A stretch of DNA of 64,000 nucleotides from Aquabacterium sp. NJ1 (GTDB lineage: Bacteria; Pseudomonadota; Gammaproteobacteria; Burkholderiales; Burkholderiaceae_C): the NCBI RefSeq assembly GCF_000768065.1, contig NZ_JRKM01000001.1, positions 868,001 to 932,000 of the forward strand, in the 5' to 3' direction. The notes under the pieces were generated by a model. The model saw only the letters and a program-made list of their open reading frames with translations. It ran no database searches and had not been told where the DNA came from. Of this stretch, positions 30,931 to 41,183 are shown piece by piece; position 1 is the stretch's first letter; each line of letters opens with the position of its first letter. The position numbers and the translations under genes were made by a program.

Positions 30931-32148
30931 ATGGCAACACATCTTCCGATCTGCCCCTCGACACCTGCCCGCTGGTGGCGATTTGGCGCATGGGCCCCCT
31001 TGTTGACGATGTATCTGGCTGCCTGCGGTGGCGGCGCTTCGCCTGACGGCACGGTGGGCACGCCCAGCAGCACGTCCATCAAGACCGTGCTGATCGCGCA
31101 GGGTTTGTCATCCCCGTGGGGCATGGTATTCATGCCCGATGGCCGGTTGCTGATCACTGAAAAAGCCGGGCAAATGCGACTGGTGAGCATGAACGGCCAG
31201 GTGTCGGGCGCCATCACAGGGCTGCCGCCGGTGGCCGACGCCGGCCAAGGTGGCTTGCTGGACGTGCAGCTCGACCCGGACTACCCAAGCTCGCCCTGGA
31301 TCTACTGGAGCTATGCGGAACCCGGCGTCAACGCTGAAGCCGGTCTGGCCGGCACCGCGGTAGCGCGCGGCCGGCTCACAGAGCTGGTGATGGGCAACGT
31401 CCAGGTGATCTTTCGCCAGGTTCCCAAAGTGCAGGGAAACAACCATTTCGGTTCGCGGCTGGCTTTTGCCAGAGACAAGACCTTGTTCATCACGCTGGGT
31501 GAGCGCATGCAGGATGACCCAGCCAACCCAGGCACGGAAAACGCCCAGAATCTGGCCAAGCACCTGGGCAAGGTCGTCCGGATCAACCGCGATGGCGGCA
31601 TACCTGGCGACAACCCCTTGTTTGCCAACGGCCTGGCCTTGCCCGGCATCTGGAGCCTCGGCCATCGCAACGTCCAGGGTGCGGCGATTCACCCCGCCAC
31701 CGGCGAACTGTGGGTTTCAGAGCACGGACCACAAGGCGGCGATGAAATCAACCTGGTGCGTGCGGGTCACAACTATGGCTGGCCACTGCGCAGTTACGGT
31801 TGCCCATATGGCGCGACACCAGGGGATGCTTGCCGCGTGGGCGGCGGCGTGCATGCACCCGACTTCGATGAACCCCTGACCTACTGGGTGCCCCTCTCCA
31901 CGGCTCCCAGCGGCATGGCCTTCAACACGGGCACACGCTACCCGGGCTGGGAGGGCAATCTGTTCGCAGGCTCATTGGCCGGGCAGACACTCTGGCGACT
32001 GACGGTGGACAACGAACATGTCCTGGTCAGAGAGGCCCTGCTGAGCAAGGTCATCGGGCGGATACGCGATGTGGTGCTGGGCCCGGATGGCTGGCTGTAC
32101 GTGATGACCGACGGCGACAACGCCCGCATCTACCGGATCGAACGTTGA
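30931..32148 (+). CDS. PQQ-dependent sugar (aldose) dehydrogenase-like lipoprotein
   Basis: This 405-residue protein has a lipoprotein signal ([11 protein letters not shown]), then a six-bladed beta-propeller of the glucose/sorbosone dehydrogenase family (soluble aldose sugar dehydrogenase, YliI-like). Visible motifs are [61 protein letters not shown]-like [35 protein letters not shown] and [19 protein letters not shown]. Relatives use PQQ to oxidise sugars at the periplasmic face; cofactor use here is inferred. GGGAGA precedes ATG 30931. It lies on the opposite strand between the pan operon and scpA. Confidence 0.88.
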   Translation: MATHLPICPSTPARWWRFGAWAPLLTMYLAACGGGASPDGTVGTPSSTSIKTVLIAQGLSSPWGMVFMPDGRLLITEKAGQMRLVSMNGQVSGAITGLPPVADAGQGGLLDVQLDPDYPSSPWIYWSYAEPGVNAEAGLAGTAVARGRLTELVMGNVQVIFRQVPKVQGNNHFGSRLAFARDKTLFITLGERMQDDPANPGTENAQNLAKHLGKVVRINRDGGIPGDNPLFANGLALPGIWSLGHRNVQGAAIHPATGELWVSEHGPQGGDEINLVRAGHNYGWPLRSYGCPYGATPGDACRVGGGVHAPDFDEPLTYWVPLSTAPSGMAFNTGTRYPGWEGNLFAGSLAGQTLWRLTVDNEHVLVREALLSKVIGRIRDVVLGPDGWLYVMTDGDNARIYRIER

Positions 32149-32164
32149 GCGCGAACTTGAAGAT

Positions 32165-33031
32165 TCAAGCGGGCTGGTAAGCCAGGCGCACGTAGATGGG
32201 CGCAAAGGCCTCGGCCTGGGTCACTTCCAGCAGGCGTTCGCGGGCCAGCTCCAGCATGGCGATGAAGGTCACCACCATGACCTGCGGGCCGCGGGTGGTG
32301 TCGAACAGCTCTTCAAACTCGACGAAGCGGCGCCCCTGCAGCGTGCGCAAGACCTGGCTCATGAACTCGCGTACTGACAGCTCCTCGCGGCTGATGGTGT
32401 GGTGCTTGTTCAAACGGGCGCGCTGCAGGATGTCCATCCAGGCTTCGCGCAGGTCGGACAGGGCCACATCGGGGTGGCGCACGTGCACAGAGGGGTCGTT
32501 GTGGATCTCGACGCGCAGGAAGTCACGGCCCAGCAGCGGCAGTTGATCCAGCTTGGCCGCGGCCAGCTTCATCTGCTCGTACTCGATCAGGCGGCGGACC
32601 AGTTCGGCGCGCGGGTCTTCGGCTTCTTCACCCTCGGCCACCTTCTTGGGCGGCAGCAACATGCGTGACTTGATCTCGATGAGCATGGCCGCCATCAAGA
32701 GATAGTCGGATGCCAGTTCGAGGTTGGTCTTGCGGATCTGATCCACATAGGCCAGGTACTGCCGCGTGACATCCGCCAGCGGGATGTCGAGGATGTTGAA
32801 GTTCTGCTTGCGGATCAGGTAGAGCAGCAGATCCAGCGGGCCCTCGAAAGTCTCCAGGAAGACTTCGAGCGCATCCGGCGGGATGTAGAGATCCGTCGGC
32901 ATGGCAAACAGGGGTTCGCCATACAGACGTGCCAATGCCACCTGGTCGATGACCTCGGGCAGACCTTGCTCGTCAAGCTCGGCCGGTGGCAGGCCACCTT
33001 CATCGGCGGCCATGACGTGCTGTTGTGTCAC
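32165..33031 (-). CDS. scpA: Segregation and condensation protein A
   Basis: This 288-residue kleisin bridges SMC and ScpB in bacterial condensin and so acts in chromosome compaction and segregation. The N-terminal signature is FLETFEGPLDLLLYLIRKQN followed by FNILDIPLADVTRQYLAY and YLLMAAMLIEIKSRMLLP; the C-terminal winged-helix part is FVEFEELFDTTRGPQ onward. It starts at GTG 33031, with ATG 33013 as an alternative. It follows the DUF3460 gene by 27 bases, a common Burkholderiales pair. No scpB lies alongside. Confidence 0.94.
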   Translation of the reverse strand: MTQQHVMAADEGGLPPAELDEQGLPEVIDQVALARLYGEPLFAMPTDLYIPPDALEVFLETFEGPLDLLLYLIRKQNFNILDIPLADVTRQYLAYVDQIRKTNLELASDYLLMAAMLIEIKSRMLLPPKKVAEGEEAEDPRAELVRRLIEYEQMKLAAAKLDQLPLLGRDFLRVEIHNDPSVHVRHPDVALSDLREAWMDILQRARLNKHHTISREELSVREFMSQVLRTLQGRRFVEFEELFDTTRGPQVMVVTFIAMLELARERLLEVTQAEAFAPIYVRLAYQPA

Positions 33032-33058
33032 CTGTCAGACCAGGCCATCACCCGAGGC

Positions 33059-33298
33059 TCAGGCCTTGGTTGAGTAGACGTAAGGCTGTTGCTCGACGCG
33101 GGCTTCGCGGTAGCCCTTCTGAGCCTCGCGGTCCACGGGCTTGTCCCACAGCAGGAAACGCCCCTGGCGCTGACGCTCTTCGAGTTGCGGATCACGTGCC
33201 TTGAGGCTGTCGATGAACTGCGTGACGTCGGACTTGTACGGTTTCCAGAAAAGCGGCATGGCTTTGACCAATTCAATCAAGATGCGAGAACCTGACAT
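33059..33298 (-). CDS. DUF3460-family protein
   Basis: This 79-residue protein has the family features KPYKSDVTQFIDSLKA, QRQGRFLLWDKPVDREAQK and the C-terminal VEQQPYVYSTKA. The function is unknown; the family is largely betaproteobacterial and usually precedes scpA, as here (27 bases). It has no signal or membrane segment. Divergent from the CYTH/CHAD gene with only 45 bases between the two starts, so their promoters must overlap. Confidence 0.85.
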   Translation of the reverse strand: MSGSRILIELVKAMPLFWKPYKSDVTQFIDSLKARDPQLEERQRQGRFLLWDKPVDREAQKGYREARVEQQPYVYSTKA

Positions 33299-33343
33299 TT
33301 TATGGGTGCGATCGCCCTGATCTGATCACCAGGGCACACGACA

Positions 33344-34924
33344 ATGTCAGGCATGCAGGAAATTGAACTGAAATTCCAGATTCCGGAAGGCGCGCTGGAG
33401 GCCGTTCGGGCCGAATTCACCCGCCTCAACGCCGGCCAGAACACCGATCTGCGCCTGCGGGCCTCGTATTTCGACACGCCCGATCGCCGCCTGGCTGCCG
33501 CACGCATGGCGCTGCGCGTGCGCCAGGAAGGCGAGGACTGGGTTCAGACGCTCAAGGCTGGTGGCAGCAACACCATGATGCGGCTGGAGGACAACCAGCC
33601 TGCGCAGGAGCCTGCCCACGGCCAGCCCATTCGCGCCGACCTGGGGCGGCATGCCGGCACACCTGCCCAAGAGGCCCTGGAGCGCGTGTTGAGCTGGTCC
33701 ATGGCACAAGACCCGCAAGGCCATGGCACTGGCCTGATCGAGCTGTACGGCACCGACATCACCCGCACGCGGGCGCTCGTCACCGTGGGCAAGGGCACCT
33801 TGTTCGAGGGCGAAGTGGAGCTGGCGCTGGACCTGGGGCAGATCCATTCCGGCAGTTTGAGCGTGCCCGTACGCGAACTGGAGATTGAATCGGTATCAGG
33901 CCACCCCATGGCCGTGATCCTGGCCGGGCGCGACTGGGTGGCTCGCCACGGCCTGTGGCTGGACACGCAGACCAAGGCCCACCGGGGTGACCGCCTGGCG
34001 CGTGAAGCGGCGGCGTTGCTGGCGCCCACCGCAGCCGCGCCTGACCAGGCTGAGCCTGCCGTGCACACCACACTGGCGCACCCCGCCAAGGTCAAGTCCG
34101 GCTCGACCATGGACGAAGCCTGGCGCGCCGGCGTCGAAACCTGCCTGGAACACATCACCGGCAACCTGAGCGAACTGGGCAACGCGCCCACCTCGACACC
34201 CGCACTGGCTTACCAGTTGAGGCTGGGCCTGCGCCGCCTGCGGGCACTGGGCCGCTTGTGGGCGCACACACCCTGGGCACTGCCGGCCAGCAGCCTGGAC
34301 AAGGCCACGACCCTGACGCGGCAACTGGGCTACTGGCGCGACCAGGAGGCCTTGGCCTGGTTGCCTGAGAAACTGCTTGCCGCAGGTAGCCCCGCACGCC
34401 CCCTGCCCAGCCCGACACCGCCGCCAGGCCTGCCCGCCGACGTGGTGGCGCTGGCCCGCTCTGCCCTGGCCACCGAACTCTGCCTGGACGTGTTCGCCAC
34501 CTTGCTGGCGCCTGAGCGTCCCGCCGATGCGCCCCACGCTGACTTGCTGCCCTGGCTGAATGCTCGCCTGACACGCTGGGCGGCCCGCTGCGCCAGACAC
34601 GCGCACGGCCTGGCCAAACTGCCCGACACCGAACTGCACCAGTTGCGCAAGCGCGGCAAGCGGCTCAGGCTGGCTGCCGCCATTTATGCGCCGCTGTGGT
34701 CGGACAAGGCTTTCAGGCGCCATGACCGGGCGCTGCAAAGCGTGCTGACCGGTTTGGGGCGTGTGCAGGATGAGGTGGTTGCGCAGGCCTGGTACGCCCA
34801 GCTGGCGCAGCAGGAGCCTCAGGCACAGTTCGCCTGCGAGTGGCTGCAAGGCCGGCGCAAGAGCCTGCGCAAGAAGGCGCAGCGGAGCGCACAGCGCTGG
34901 CTCAAGCGCCGTTCACCCTGGTGA
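33344..34924 (+). CDS. CYTH and CHAD domain protein (probable inorganic triphosphatase)
   Basis: This 526-residue protein begins with the CYTH ExExK motif (EIELKFQIP). The CYTH tunnel domain runs to about residue 205, with LRASYFDTPDRRLAAARMAL, ALRVRQEGEDWVQTLK and SVSGHPMAVILAGRDW. After a linker a CHAD helical domain (about 255-526) follows, with histidine-bearing segments such as LHQLRKRGKRLRLA. CYTH-CHAD proteins such as E. coli YgiF hydrolyse inorganic triphosphate, and CHAD is linked to polyphosphate binding. ATG 33344 starts one codon pair before MQEIELK. Confidence 0.9.
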   Translation: MSGMQEIELKFQIPEGALEAVRAEFTRLNAGQNTDLRLRASYFDTPDRRLAAARMALRVRQEGEDWVQTLKAGGSNTMMRLEDNQPAQEPAHGQPIRADLGRHAGTPAQEALERVLSWSMAQDPQGHGTGLIELYGTDITRTRALVTVGKGTLFEGEVELALDLGQIHSGSLSVPVRELEIESVSGHPMAVILAGRDWVARHGLWLDTQTKAHRGDRLAREAAALLAPTAAAPDQAEPAVHTTLAHPAKVKSGSTMDEAWRAGVETCLEHITGNLSELGNAPTSTPALAYQLRLGLRRLRALGRLWAHTPWALPASSLDKATTLTRQLGYWRDQEALAWLPEKLLAAGSPARPLPSPTPPPGLPADVVALARSALATELCLDVFATLLAPERPADAPHADLLPWLNARLTRWAARCARHAHGLAKLPDTELHQLRKRGKRLRLAAAIYAPLWSDKAFRRHDRALQSVLTGLGRVQDEVVAQAWYAQLAQQEPQAQFACEWLQGRRKSLRKKAQRSAQRWLKRRSPW

Positions 34925-35002
34925 TCTGAACGGCGTCGCGATCTGGCGCCGCGAAACAGCGTGACAACAGGGTGCCGGCTCGCTGCGACGCCCTGATTCG
35001 TC

Positions 35003-37078
35003 TCAGCGGATGCGCATACCCGGCTGCGCACCGGCCACCGGCTCCAGCACATAGATGCCGGGCGTGCCCTTTTCATCGGCATGCGAAGCAGCCAGCACCA
35101 TGCCTTCGCTCACGCCGAACTTCATCTTGCGGGGCGCCAGGTTGGCCACCATCACGGTGTGCTTGCCGATCAGGTCTTCAGGCTTGTAAGCCTCCTTGAT
35201 GCCGCTGAACACATTGCGTGTGCGGCCCTCGCCCACGTCCAGCGTCAGGCGTAGCAGCTTGGTGCTGCCTTCCACGTGCTCGGCGTTGACAATCTTGGCG
35301 ATGCGCAGGTCCACCTTGACGAAGTCGTCGATGGTGATGGTGTCGGCGATGTCCTCGCCACCCGGTTTCGGCAACTCCACCACAGGCGCAGGCGGCGCCT
35401 CAAACAGCGCATCCAGCATCTTCACGTCCACACGCTGCATCAGGTGCTGGTAGGCGCCAATGGTGTGCGCGCCCAGCAGTTGCTCGGCGCTGGCAAAGGT
35501 CATCGGCTCAACCTTGAGGAAGGCCTCGACGTTGGCGGCCACGACCGGCAGCACCGGCTTGAGATAGATGCTCAACAGGCGGAAGGCCTCGATGCACACC
35601 GTGCAAACCTCTTGCAGGCGAGCGTCCATGCCCTCCTGTTTGGCCAGCTCCCAGGGCTTGTTGGCATCGACGTATTCGTTGACGCGGTCGGCCAGAAGCA
35701 TGATCTCGCGCAGCACCTTGCCCAGTTCGCGGGCCTCGTACTGTTCGACGATGCTGGCGCGGCCAGCCTGCAGCGTGGCCAGCAACTGCTTGCCCTCTTC
35801 GCCGATGTCGGCCGTCGTTTTGCCTTCAAATCGCTTGGCGATGAAACCCGCCGCGCGGCTGGCGATGTTGACGAACTTGCCCACCAGGTCACTGTTGACC
35901 CGGGCCATGAAGTCGTCCTTGTTGAAGTCGATGTCCTCGACGTTGGCGTTGAGCTTGGCGGCGATGTAGTAGCGCAGCCATTCGGGGTTCATGCCCAGGC
36001 TCAGGTACTTCAGCGGGTCCAGGCCGGTGCCGCGGCTCTTGGACATCTTCTCGCCGTTGTTCACGGTCATGAACCCGTGCACGTTCACCTGGTTGGGCAA
36101 TTTGCGGCCGCTGAACTGCAGCATCGCGGGCCAGAACAGCGTGTGGAAGTAGGTGATGTCCTTGCCGATGAAGTGGATCTGCTCCACGTTCGGGTCGGCC
36201 ATGAACTCGTCATAAGAGCGGGCTTCGCCGTACCTGGCCTTCGGGCCGCCGGCTGCGAAGTAGCCCTTGAGCGAGGCCAGGTAGCCGATGGGCGCATCCA
36301 GCCACACATAGAAGTACTTGCCTGGCGCGCCGGGGATCTCGATGCCGAAATAAGGCGCGTCGCGGCTGATGTCCCAGTCACCCAGGCCACCTTCACCGTT
36401 CTCATCCTTCGTGAACCATTCCTTGATCTTCTTGCTCACCGCAGGCTGCAATTTGCCGTCCTGCGTCCATTGCTCCAGGAAGCTCAGGCAGCGCGGGTCG
36501 GACAGCCTGAAGAAGTAGTGGTCCGAGGTCTTGAGCACCGGCGTGGCCCCTGACAAGGCCGAATACGGGCTCTTGAGTTCGGTGGGCGCGTAAACGGCAC
36601 CACACACCTCGCACGAATCCCCGTATTGGTCCTTGGCGCCGCACTTCGGGCACTCGCCCTTGATGAAGCGGTCGGCCAGGAACATGCCCTTTTCAGGGTC
36701 GAAGAACTGTTCGATCGGGCGGACGTCGATCAGGCCCTGCTCCTTGAGGGCCAGGTAGATGCTCTGCGCCAGTTCATGGTTCTCGGGGCTGTCCGTGCTC
36801 GACCAGTGGTCGAAACTGATGTGGAAACCGTCCAGGTAGGGCTTGCGGCCGGCTGCGATGTCGGCCACGAACTGCTGCGGTGTCTTGCCGGCCTTTTCGG
36901 CGGCGATCATGATCGGCGCGCCATGCGCGTCATCCGCGCCGACGAAATGCACCTGGTTGCCTTGCATGCGCTGGAACCGCACCCAGATATCAGCCTGGAT
37001 GTACTCCATGATGTGGCCGATGTGGAAATGGCCATTGGCATAAGGCAGCGCGGTGGTGACAAAAAGCTGGCGTGGCAT
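35003..37078 (-). CDS. metG: Methionyl-tRNA synthetase
   Basis: This 691-residue class I synthetase has the HIGH motif in [11 protein letters not shown], a zinc knuckle ([17 protein letters not shown]), and KMSKS in [15 protein letters not shown]. The anticodon-binding helical domain (about 395-550) is followed by a C-terminal EMAP/Trbp111-type tRNA-binding domain (about 585-691: [32 protein letters not shown]), which mediates dimerisation. Length matches the E. coli-type enzyme. It is divergent from apbC/mrp, a common proteobacterial arrangement. Confidence 0.97.
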   Translation of the reverse strand: MPRQLFVTTALPYANGHFHIGHIMEYIQADIWVRFQRMQGNQVHFVGADDAHGAPIMIAAEKAGKTPQQFVADIAAGRKPYLDGFHISFDHWSSTDSPENHELAQSIYLALKEQGLIDVRPIEQFFDPEKGMFLADRFIKGECPKCGAKDQYGDSCEVCGAVYAPTELKSPYSALSGATPVLKTSDHYFFRLSDPRCLSFLEQWTQDGKLQPAVSKKIKEWFTKDENGEGGLGDWDISRDAPYFGIEIPGAPGKYFYVWLDAPIGYLASLKGYFAAGGPKARYGEARSYDEFMADPNVEQIHFIGKDITYFHTLFWPAMLQFSGRKLPNQVNVHGFMTVNNGEKMSKSRGTGLDPLKYLSLGMNPEWLRYYIAAKLNANVEDIDFNKDDFMARVNSDLVGKFVNIASRAAGFIAKRFEGKTTADIGEEGKQLLATLQAGRASIVEQYEARELGKVLREIMLLADRVNEYVDANKPWELAKQEGMDARLQEVCTVCIEAFRLLSIYLKPVLPVVAANVEAFLKVEPMTFASAEQLLGAHTIGAYQHLMQRVDVKMLDALFEAPPAPVVELPKPGGEDIADTITIDDFVKVDLRIAKIVNAEHVEGSTKLLRLTLDVGEGRTRNVFSGIKEAYKPEDLIGKHTVMVANLAPRKMKFGVSEGMVLAASHADEKGTPGIYVLEPVAGAQPGMRIR

Positions 37079-37236
37079 GGTGCGGTTCGGGTGAGGCGGG
37101 CCAAGGGAAGCCTGCCAACGTTTCAGGGGGAATCGCCGATTTTAGGCTGCATGCCGTGCCACACTCATACAGACCGTTGCACTAGACTGCCCGGTTTCGC
37201 CGTTTTACCGCTTTCTCCGCGCCCTGCTCCGCTCTT

Positions 37237-38352
37237 ATGACCGCCCTGTCCCCCATCGAAAACGCCGCCCAGACTGCCCTGACCGCCGTGTGCGACCCGC
37301 TGACTGGTCAGGACTGGGTGTCCACGCGTCACCTGAAATCACTGAAGGTGGACGGCGGCCGTGCTGTGCTCGACATCGCCCTGGGCTACCCGGCGCAATC
37401 GCAATGGCCCGCCTACACCGAACTGGTCAAGCAAGCGCTGCTGCTGGTGCCGGGCATTTCGGACGTGCAGGTGAACTGGTCCACCCAGATCCAGACCCAC
37501 GCGGCTTCGCGCGGCCAGGCTTTGCTGCCCGGCGTGAAGAACGTGGTCGCCGTGGCCTCGGGCAAAGGGGGCGTCGGCAAGAGCACCACGGCCATCAACC
37601 TGGCCCTGGCCCTGGCCGCCGAAGGCGCTCGCGTGGGCATGCTGGACGCCGACATCTACGGCCCCAGCCAACCTTTGATGATGGGCATCAGCGGCAAGCC
37701 GCCCAGCCCGGACGGCAAGACCATCACCCCGCCCGTCAATTTCGGGCTGCAGATGATGTCCATGGGCCTGCTGGTCGACAACCAGGCGGCCACCATCTGG
37801 CGCGGCCCCATGGCCAGCCAGGCCTTTGACCAATTGCTGCGCCTGTCCAACTGGGGGGAACCTGGCGAGCCGTTGGATTACCTGGTCGTCGACATGCCGC
37901 CCGGCACCGGCGACATCCACCTGAGCATCAGCCAGCGCTCGCCCCTGACGGCCGCGGTCATCGTGACCACCCCGCAGGACATCGCCCTGCTGGACGCCCG
38001 CAAGGGCCTGCAGATGTTCGAGAAGGTCAGCGTGCCGGTGCTGGGCATCGTCGAGAACATGGCCGTGTTCTGCTGCCCGAACTGTGGCCACGAAGAACAC
38101 ATCTTCGGCCAGGACGGCGGCAAGCGCATGGCCGCCGATTTCAATGTGCCCCTGCTGGGCTCCATGCCGCTGGACCTCAAGATCCGCCTGCAGGCCGACA
38201 GCGGCCAGCCGACCATGGTGGCCGAGCCCGACAGCAAGGTGGCACAGCTCTACAAGGACATGGCCCGCAAGCTGGCGGCCGGCTTGTCCAAACTGCCCAA
38301 GGATTACTCCGCCAAGATGCCCGGCGTGAGCGTTGTACAACCCAAGGCCTGA
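37237..38352 (+). CDS. apbC: Iron-sulfur cluster carrier protein ApbC/Mrp
   Basis: This is a 371-residue P-loop ATPase of the Mrp/NBP35 family. A MIP18-like domain occupies about 1-90 (LKSLKVDGGRAVLDIAL). The deviant Walker A is VASGKGGVGKSTTAINLAL (about 105). Other marks are DADIYGPSQPLMMG, DYLVVDMPPGTGDIHL and the cluster-binding CxxC in CCPNCGHEEHIF. It carries [4Fe-4S] clusters to apo-proteins in the cytosol. ATG 37237 is preceded by a 158-base gap shared with divergent metG. The next gene starts 12 bases after the stop, so read-through into the signalling island is likely. Confidence 0.95.
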   Translation: MTALSPIENAAQTALTAVCDPLTGQDWVSTRHLKSLKVDGGRAVLDIALGYPAQSQWPAYTELVKQALLLVPGISDVQVNWSTQIQTHAASRGQALLPGVKNVVAVASGKGGVGKSTTAINLALALAAEGARVGMLDADIYGPSQPLMMGISGKPPSPDGKTITPPVNFGLQMMSMGLLVDNQAATIWRGPMASQAFDQLLRLSNWGEPGEPLDYLVVDMPPGTGDIHLSISQRSPLTAAVIVTTPQDIALLDARKGLQMFEKVSVPVLGIVENMAVFCCPNCGHEEHIFGQDGGKRMAADFNVPLLGSMPLDLKIRLQADSGQPTMVAEPDSKVAQLYKDMARKLAAGLSKLPKDYSAKMPGVSVVQPKA

Positions 38353-38364
38353 TTTCGTATTCAC

Positions 38365-40989
38365 ATGGCAAGCCCCACGCCTTTACATGTAGAGGACGCC
38401 TGGTTCGATCTGGTGCCGCTGGCGCTGATCGAGTTCAACGAGCACGGGCGCGTTTTACGCGCGAACTCAGCGTTGAGCGCGCAGCTGGGCTATGCCATCC
38501 CGCCGGGCAGCGCGCTGGCCGACACCCCTCAGGCCTTGCAAAGGTTGTGCGGCTGGGACTCCCCTTTGACCCTGCTGGCGCTGGGCCCTGAGGACGCGCC
38601 GCTGCAAAGCCAGGTCATGCAGACACGCCAGGGCAGCACGCCCGTCAGCCTGCGCAGCCAGATCTGGACGCTGGCCCAGCCCAGCCACGAGGCGCCCAGG
38701 CGCTTCCTGTGCGCCATCAAGGACACGCCGACGGCCACCGCCACACCCACGGCGGCGCCAGCGAGCGCCATCACCTCCGATGCCGACGCCGCCCCCGTGC
38801 CGGATCAGGCTCAGCTGCTGCACGAGCTCAGCACCATCCTGGAGAGCACGCCAGCGGGCATCGCCTACCTGCGCGACAACGTGCTGATGCGCTGCAACCG
38901 CCGCTTCGAGCGCATGCTGGGCCTCACCCCCGGCTCCATGGCCGGCCAGAGCCTGGACGTGCTGCTGAGCGCCGACCCGCGCATCGACCGCGTGGTGACA
39001 GAGACGGCCACCGAGCTGCTCAAGTCCGAGCAGTTCGAAAGCGAGCTGGAAATCGTCATCCCGGGCAACACCACGCGCTGGTACACCTTGTCCGTGCGCC
39101 GCATCGGCATGTCCAACAACCCGCTGGAAGTGATCGCGGTGCTGTCGGACATCAGCCGCATCCGCTCGCAACAGCAGCAGCTCGACGCGCTGGGCCGCGA
39201 TCGCGAGCTGATGTTCACGCTCTCGGGCGTGGGCATCGCCTTCGTCAAGGACGGCCTCATCCAGAGCGCCAACCCAGCCCTGTCGCACCTGATCGGCGAC
39301 GACGCCGCCAGCCTGACCGGCCGCCCGTTGCTGAGCCTGTACGCACTGGACGTCGACAACAACACCGACCCCGACATCACGGGCGTGCTGCGCAGCCTGG
39401 GCCACTGGCAAGGCGAACGCGCGCTGCGCACCAAGAAAGGCCGTGTGCTATGGGCTGAAGTCGCGCTGCGGCTGGTCAACCCGCTGCGGCCTGAAGAAGG
39501 TTTCATCGCCTCCTTCGTCAATGTGGACGACCGCCATCGCGCGGAGCAACGCCTGACCCTGCAGGCCGACCGCACCCGCGCCATCCTGGACTCGGTGTTC
39601 GTGGGCATCGTGACGCTGGACGAACACGGCATCGCCTGGATGAACCGCTCGGCCCGCCGCATGTTCGCCGGTGATCTGGCCGACTTCGTGGGCCAGCCAC
39701 TCAGCACCGTGGCCACGCCCGACCTGGACCACCCCTTCCGCCTGACGGACTACCTCGATGACCTGCTGGACGGGCAGTCGCACACCTTCGAGTGCCAGGT
39801 CGTGGGCCGAGATGGCCGCGTCTTCTGGGTCGTGGGCAACGCCGTGGTCACGCTGGGCGAAGGCAACCGCCGCCACATCACCTACGCCCTGCTGGACATC
39901 GACCGGCGCCGCCAGGCCGAGGCCCAGTCCGCCGAAGCCCAGGCCACGCTGCAGCGCATCATCGAGATGGCGCCCATGGCCATCCACCTGGTCGACGCCA
40001 AGGCCTTGACCTTGCTGCAGGCCAACCAGGCGGCATCCAGCAGCTACATGAACATCGAGCCGGCCAAGGCCCTGGGCAAGCCGCCCGAGGCCCTGTACGA
40101 CGCCGATCGGGCCCGCTTGCTGCGTGCCGACATGCAGCACGCACTCGACAGCGGCCAGACCGTGCACCGCGAATACAGCCGCCCGTACAAGGGTGGCAAC
40201 CAGATCTGGGATGTGAACTACCTGCCGCTGGCGCGCGAAGGTGAGTCCGCCGACCAGTTGCTGGTGGTGGCCTCCGACATCACCGAGCAGCGCGCGGCCG
40301 AGCAGGCCCGCCTGGACGCGGCCATCGCCCAGCGCGAGATGCTGGTCAAGGAAGTGCACCACCGCATCAAGAACAACCTGCAAGGCGTCGCCGGCCTGCT
40401 GCAGCAGATCGCCATGCGCAAGCCGGAGGTCGCCTCCGCCATCTCCGAAGTGGTCGGCCAGGTGCAGGCCATTGCCCAGGTCTATGGCCTGCAGGTGGGT
40501 GCAGGCGGCCCGCTGCGGCTCAAGGCCGTGGTCGAGGCGATTGCCTCGTCGGTGCAACGCACGTTCGGGCGCCCCATTGCCCTGAGCATGGAAGGCAGCA
40601 ATGCAGGCGACTGGCAATTGCCGGAAGCCGAGTCCATCCCCATTGCCCTGTGCCTCAACGAGTTGCTGACCAACGCCCACAAGCATGGCCCGGGCACCAC
40701 TGCCCTGGGCTGCACGCTGCAATCGAGCGAGCAAGGCGTGTCCATCAAGATCAGAAGCCCCGGCCAGTTGCCACCGGACTTCAATGTGGACCGTGTGCCC
40801 GGCGGCGTGTCCGGCCTGGGCCTGGTGCGCGCCCTGTTGCCGCGTCGCAGTGCCAAGCTGGCCATGAAGCAGGATGGCCCCGAGGTGCTGACCCAGGTCG
40901 ACCTCACGCCACCGGGCATCAACCTGATCCCGCCACCCCACGTCTTGGGTGAACCCACTGGTCAGCAGATCACTCTTTGGCCACAATAA
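38365..40989 (+). CDS. Soluble multi-PAS histidine kinase, HisKA_2 type
   Basis: This 874-residue protein has no membrane segment. Five PAS-like regions can be traced at about 5-115, 150-265, 270-395, 400-520 and 525-650 (for example LLHELSTILESTPAGIAYL, MFTLSGVGIAFVKDG, ILDSVFVGIVTLDEHG, IIEMAPMAIHLVDAK). The HisKA_2 box (VKEVHHRIKNNLQGVAGLL) supplies the phospho-acceptor His, and a short HATPase follows (LCLNELLTNAHKHG, GGVSGLGLVRALL). HisKA_2 kinases commonly partner ANTAR regulators, and one follows on the same strand. The signal is presumably cytosolic (redox, light or small molecule). It begins 12 bases after apbC. Confidence 0.88.
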   Translation: MASPTPLHVEDAWFDLVPLALIEFNEHGRVLRANSALSAQLGYAIPPGSALADTPQALQRLCGWDSPLTLLALGPEDAPLQSQVMQTRQGSTPVSLRSQIWTLAQPSHEAPRRFLCAIKDTPTATATPTAAPASAITSDADAAPVPDQAQLLHELSTILESTPAGIAYLRDNVLMRCNRRFERMLGLTPGSMAGQSLDVLLSADPRIDRVVTETATELLKSEQFESELEIVIPGNTTRWYTLSVRRIGMSNNPLEVIAVLSDISRIRSQQQQLDALGRDRELMFTLSGVGIAFVKDGLIQSANPALSHLIGDDAASLTGRPLLSLYALDVDNNTDPDITGVLRSLGHWQGERALRTKKGRVLWAEVALRLVNPLRPEEGFIASFVNVDDRHRAEQRLTLQADRTRAILDSVFVGIVTLDEHGIAWMNRSARRMFAGDLADFVGQPLSTVATPDLDHPFRLTDYLDDLLDGQSHTFECQVVGRDGRVFWVVGNAVVTLGEGNRRHITYALLDIDRRRQAEAQSAEAQATLQRIIEMAPMAIHLVDAKALTLLQANQAASSSYMNIEPAKALGKPPEALYDADRARLLRADMQHALDSGQTVHREYSRPYKGGNQIWDVNYLPLAREGESADQLLVVASDITEQRAAEQARLDAAIAQREMLVKEVHHRIKNNLQGVAGLLQQIAMRKPEVASAISEVVGQVQAIAQVYGLQVGAGGPLRLKAVVEAIASSVQRTFGRPIALSMEGSNAGDWQLPEAESIPIALCLNELLTNAHKHGPGTTALGCTLQSSEQGVSIKIRSPGQLPPDFNVDRVPGGVSGLGLVRALLPRRSAKLAMKQDGPEVLTQVDLTPPGINLIPPPHVLGEPTGQQITLWPQ

Positions 40990-41007
40990 GCCCCCGACGC
41001 TTGGATA

Positions 41008-41079
41008 CACCTGCATCACGCAGGTGCATTAGACTGGTCGGCTTCGGTAAACGGTGCCCATTGTGGAACGCATGGCACC
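41008..41079 (+). promoter_or_regulatory. Structured leader upstream of the ANTAR regulator gene
   Basis: CACCTGC-ATCAC-GCAGGTG (41008-41026) and GGTGCC-N15-GGCACC (41053-41079) lie in the 194-base gap before the ANTAR gene. ANTAR proteins bind RNA hairpins that control termination, so such stems are suggestive. However, the loops are 5 and 15 bases, not the paired hexaloops of the known ANTAR target, and no U-tract follows. Confidence 0.3.
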
Positions 41080-41183
41080 ACTCTGACCGATCGACGACAA
41101 GCAGAAGACTGAGCGGTAGGTAAGAGGTGCTGGCCATTTCCGGTCGTACACGGCCTGGGCTGGTAGCCGAAAAGGACACGGGT

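Noticed and set aside
41008-41026. Canonical ANTAR hexaloop target
   Set aside because: The loop is five bases and there is no second matching hexaloop hairpin or terminator.
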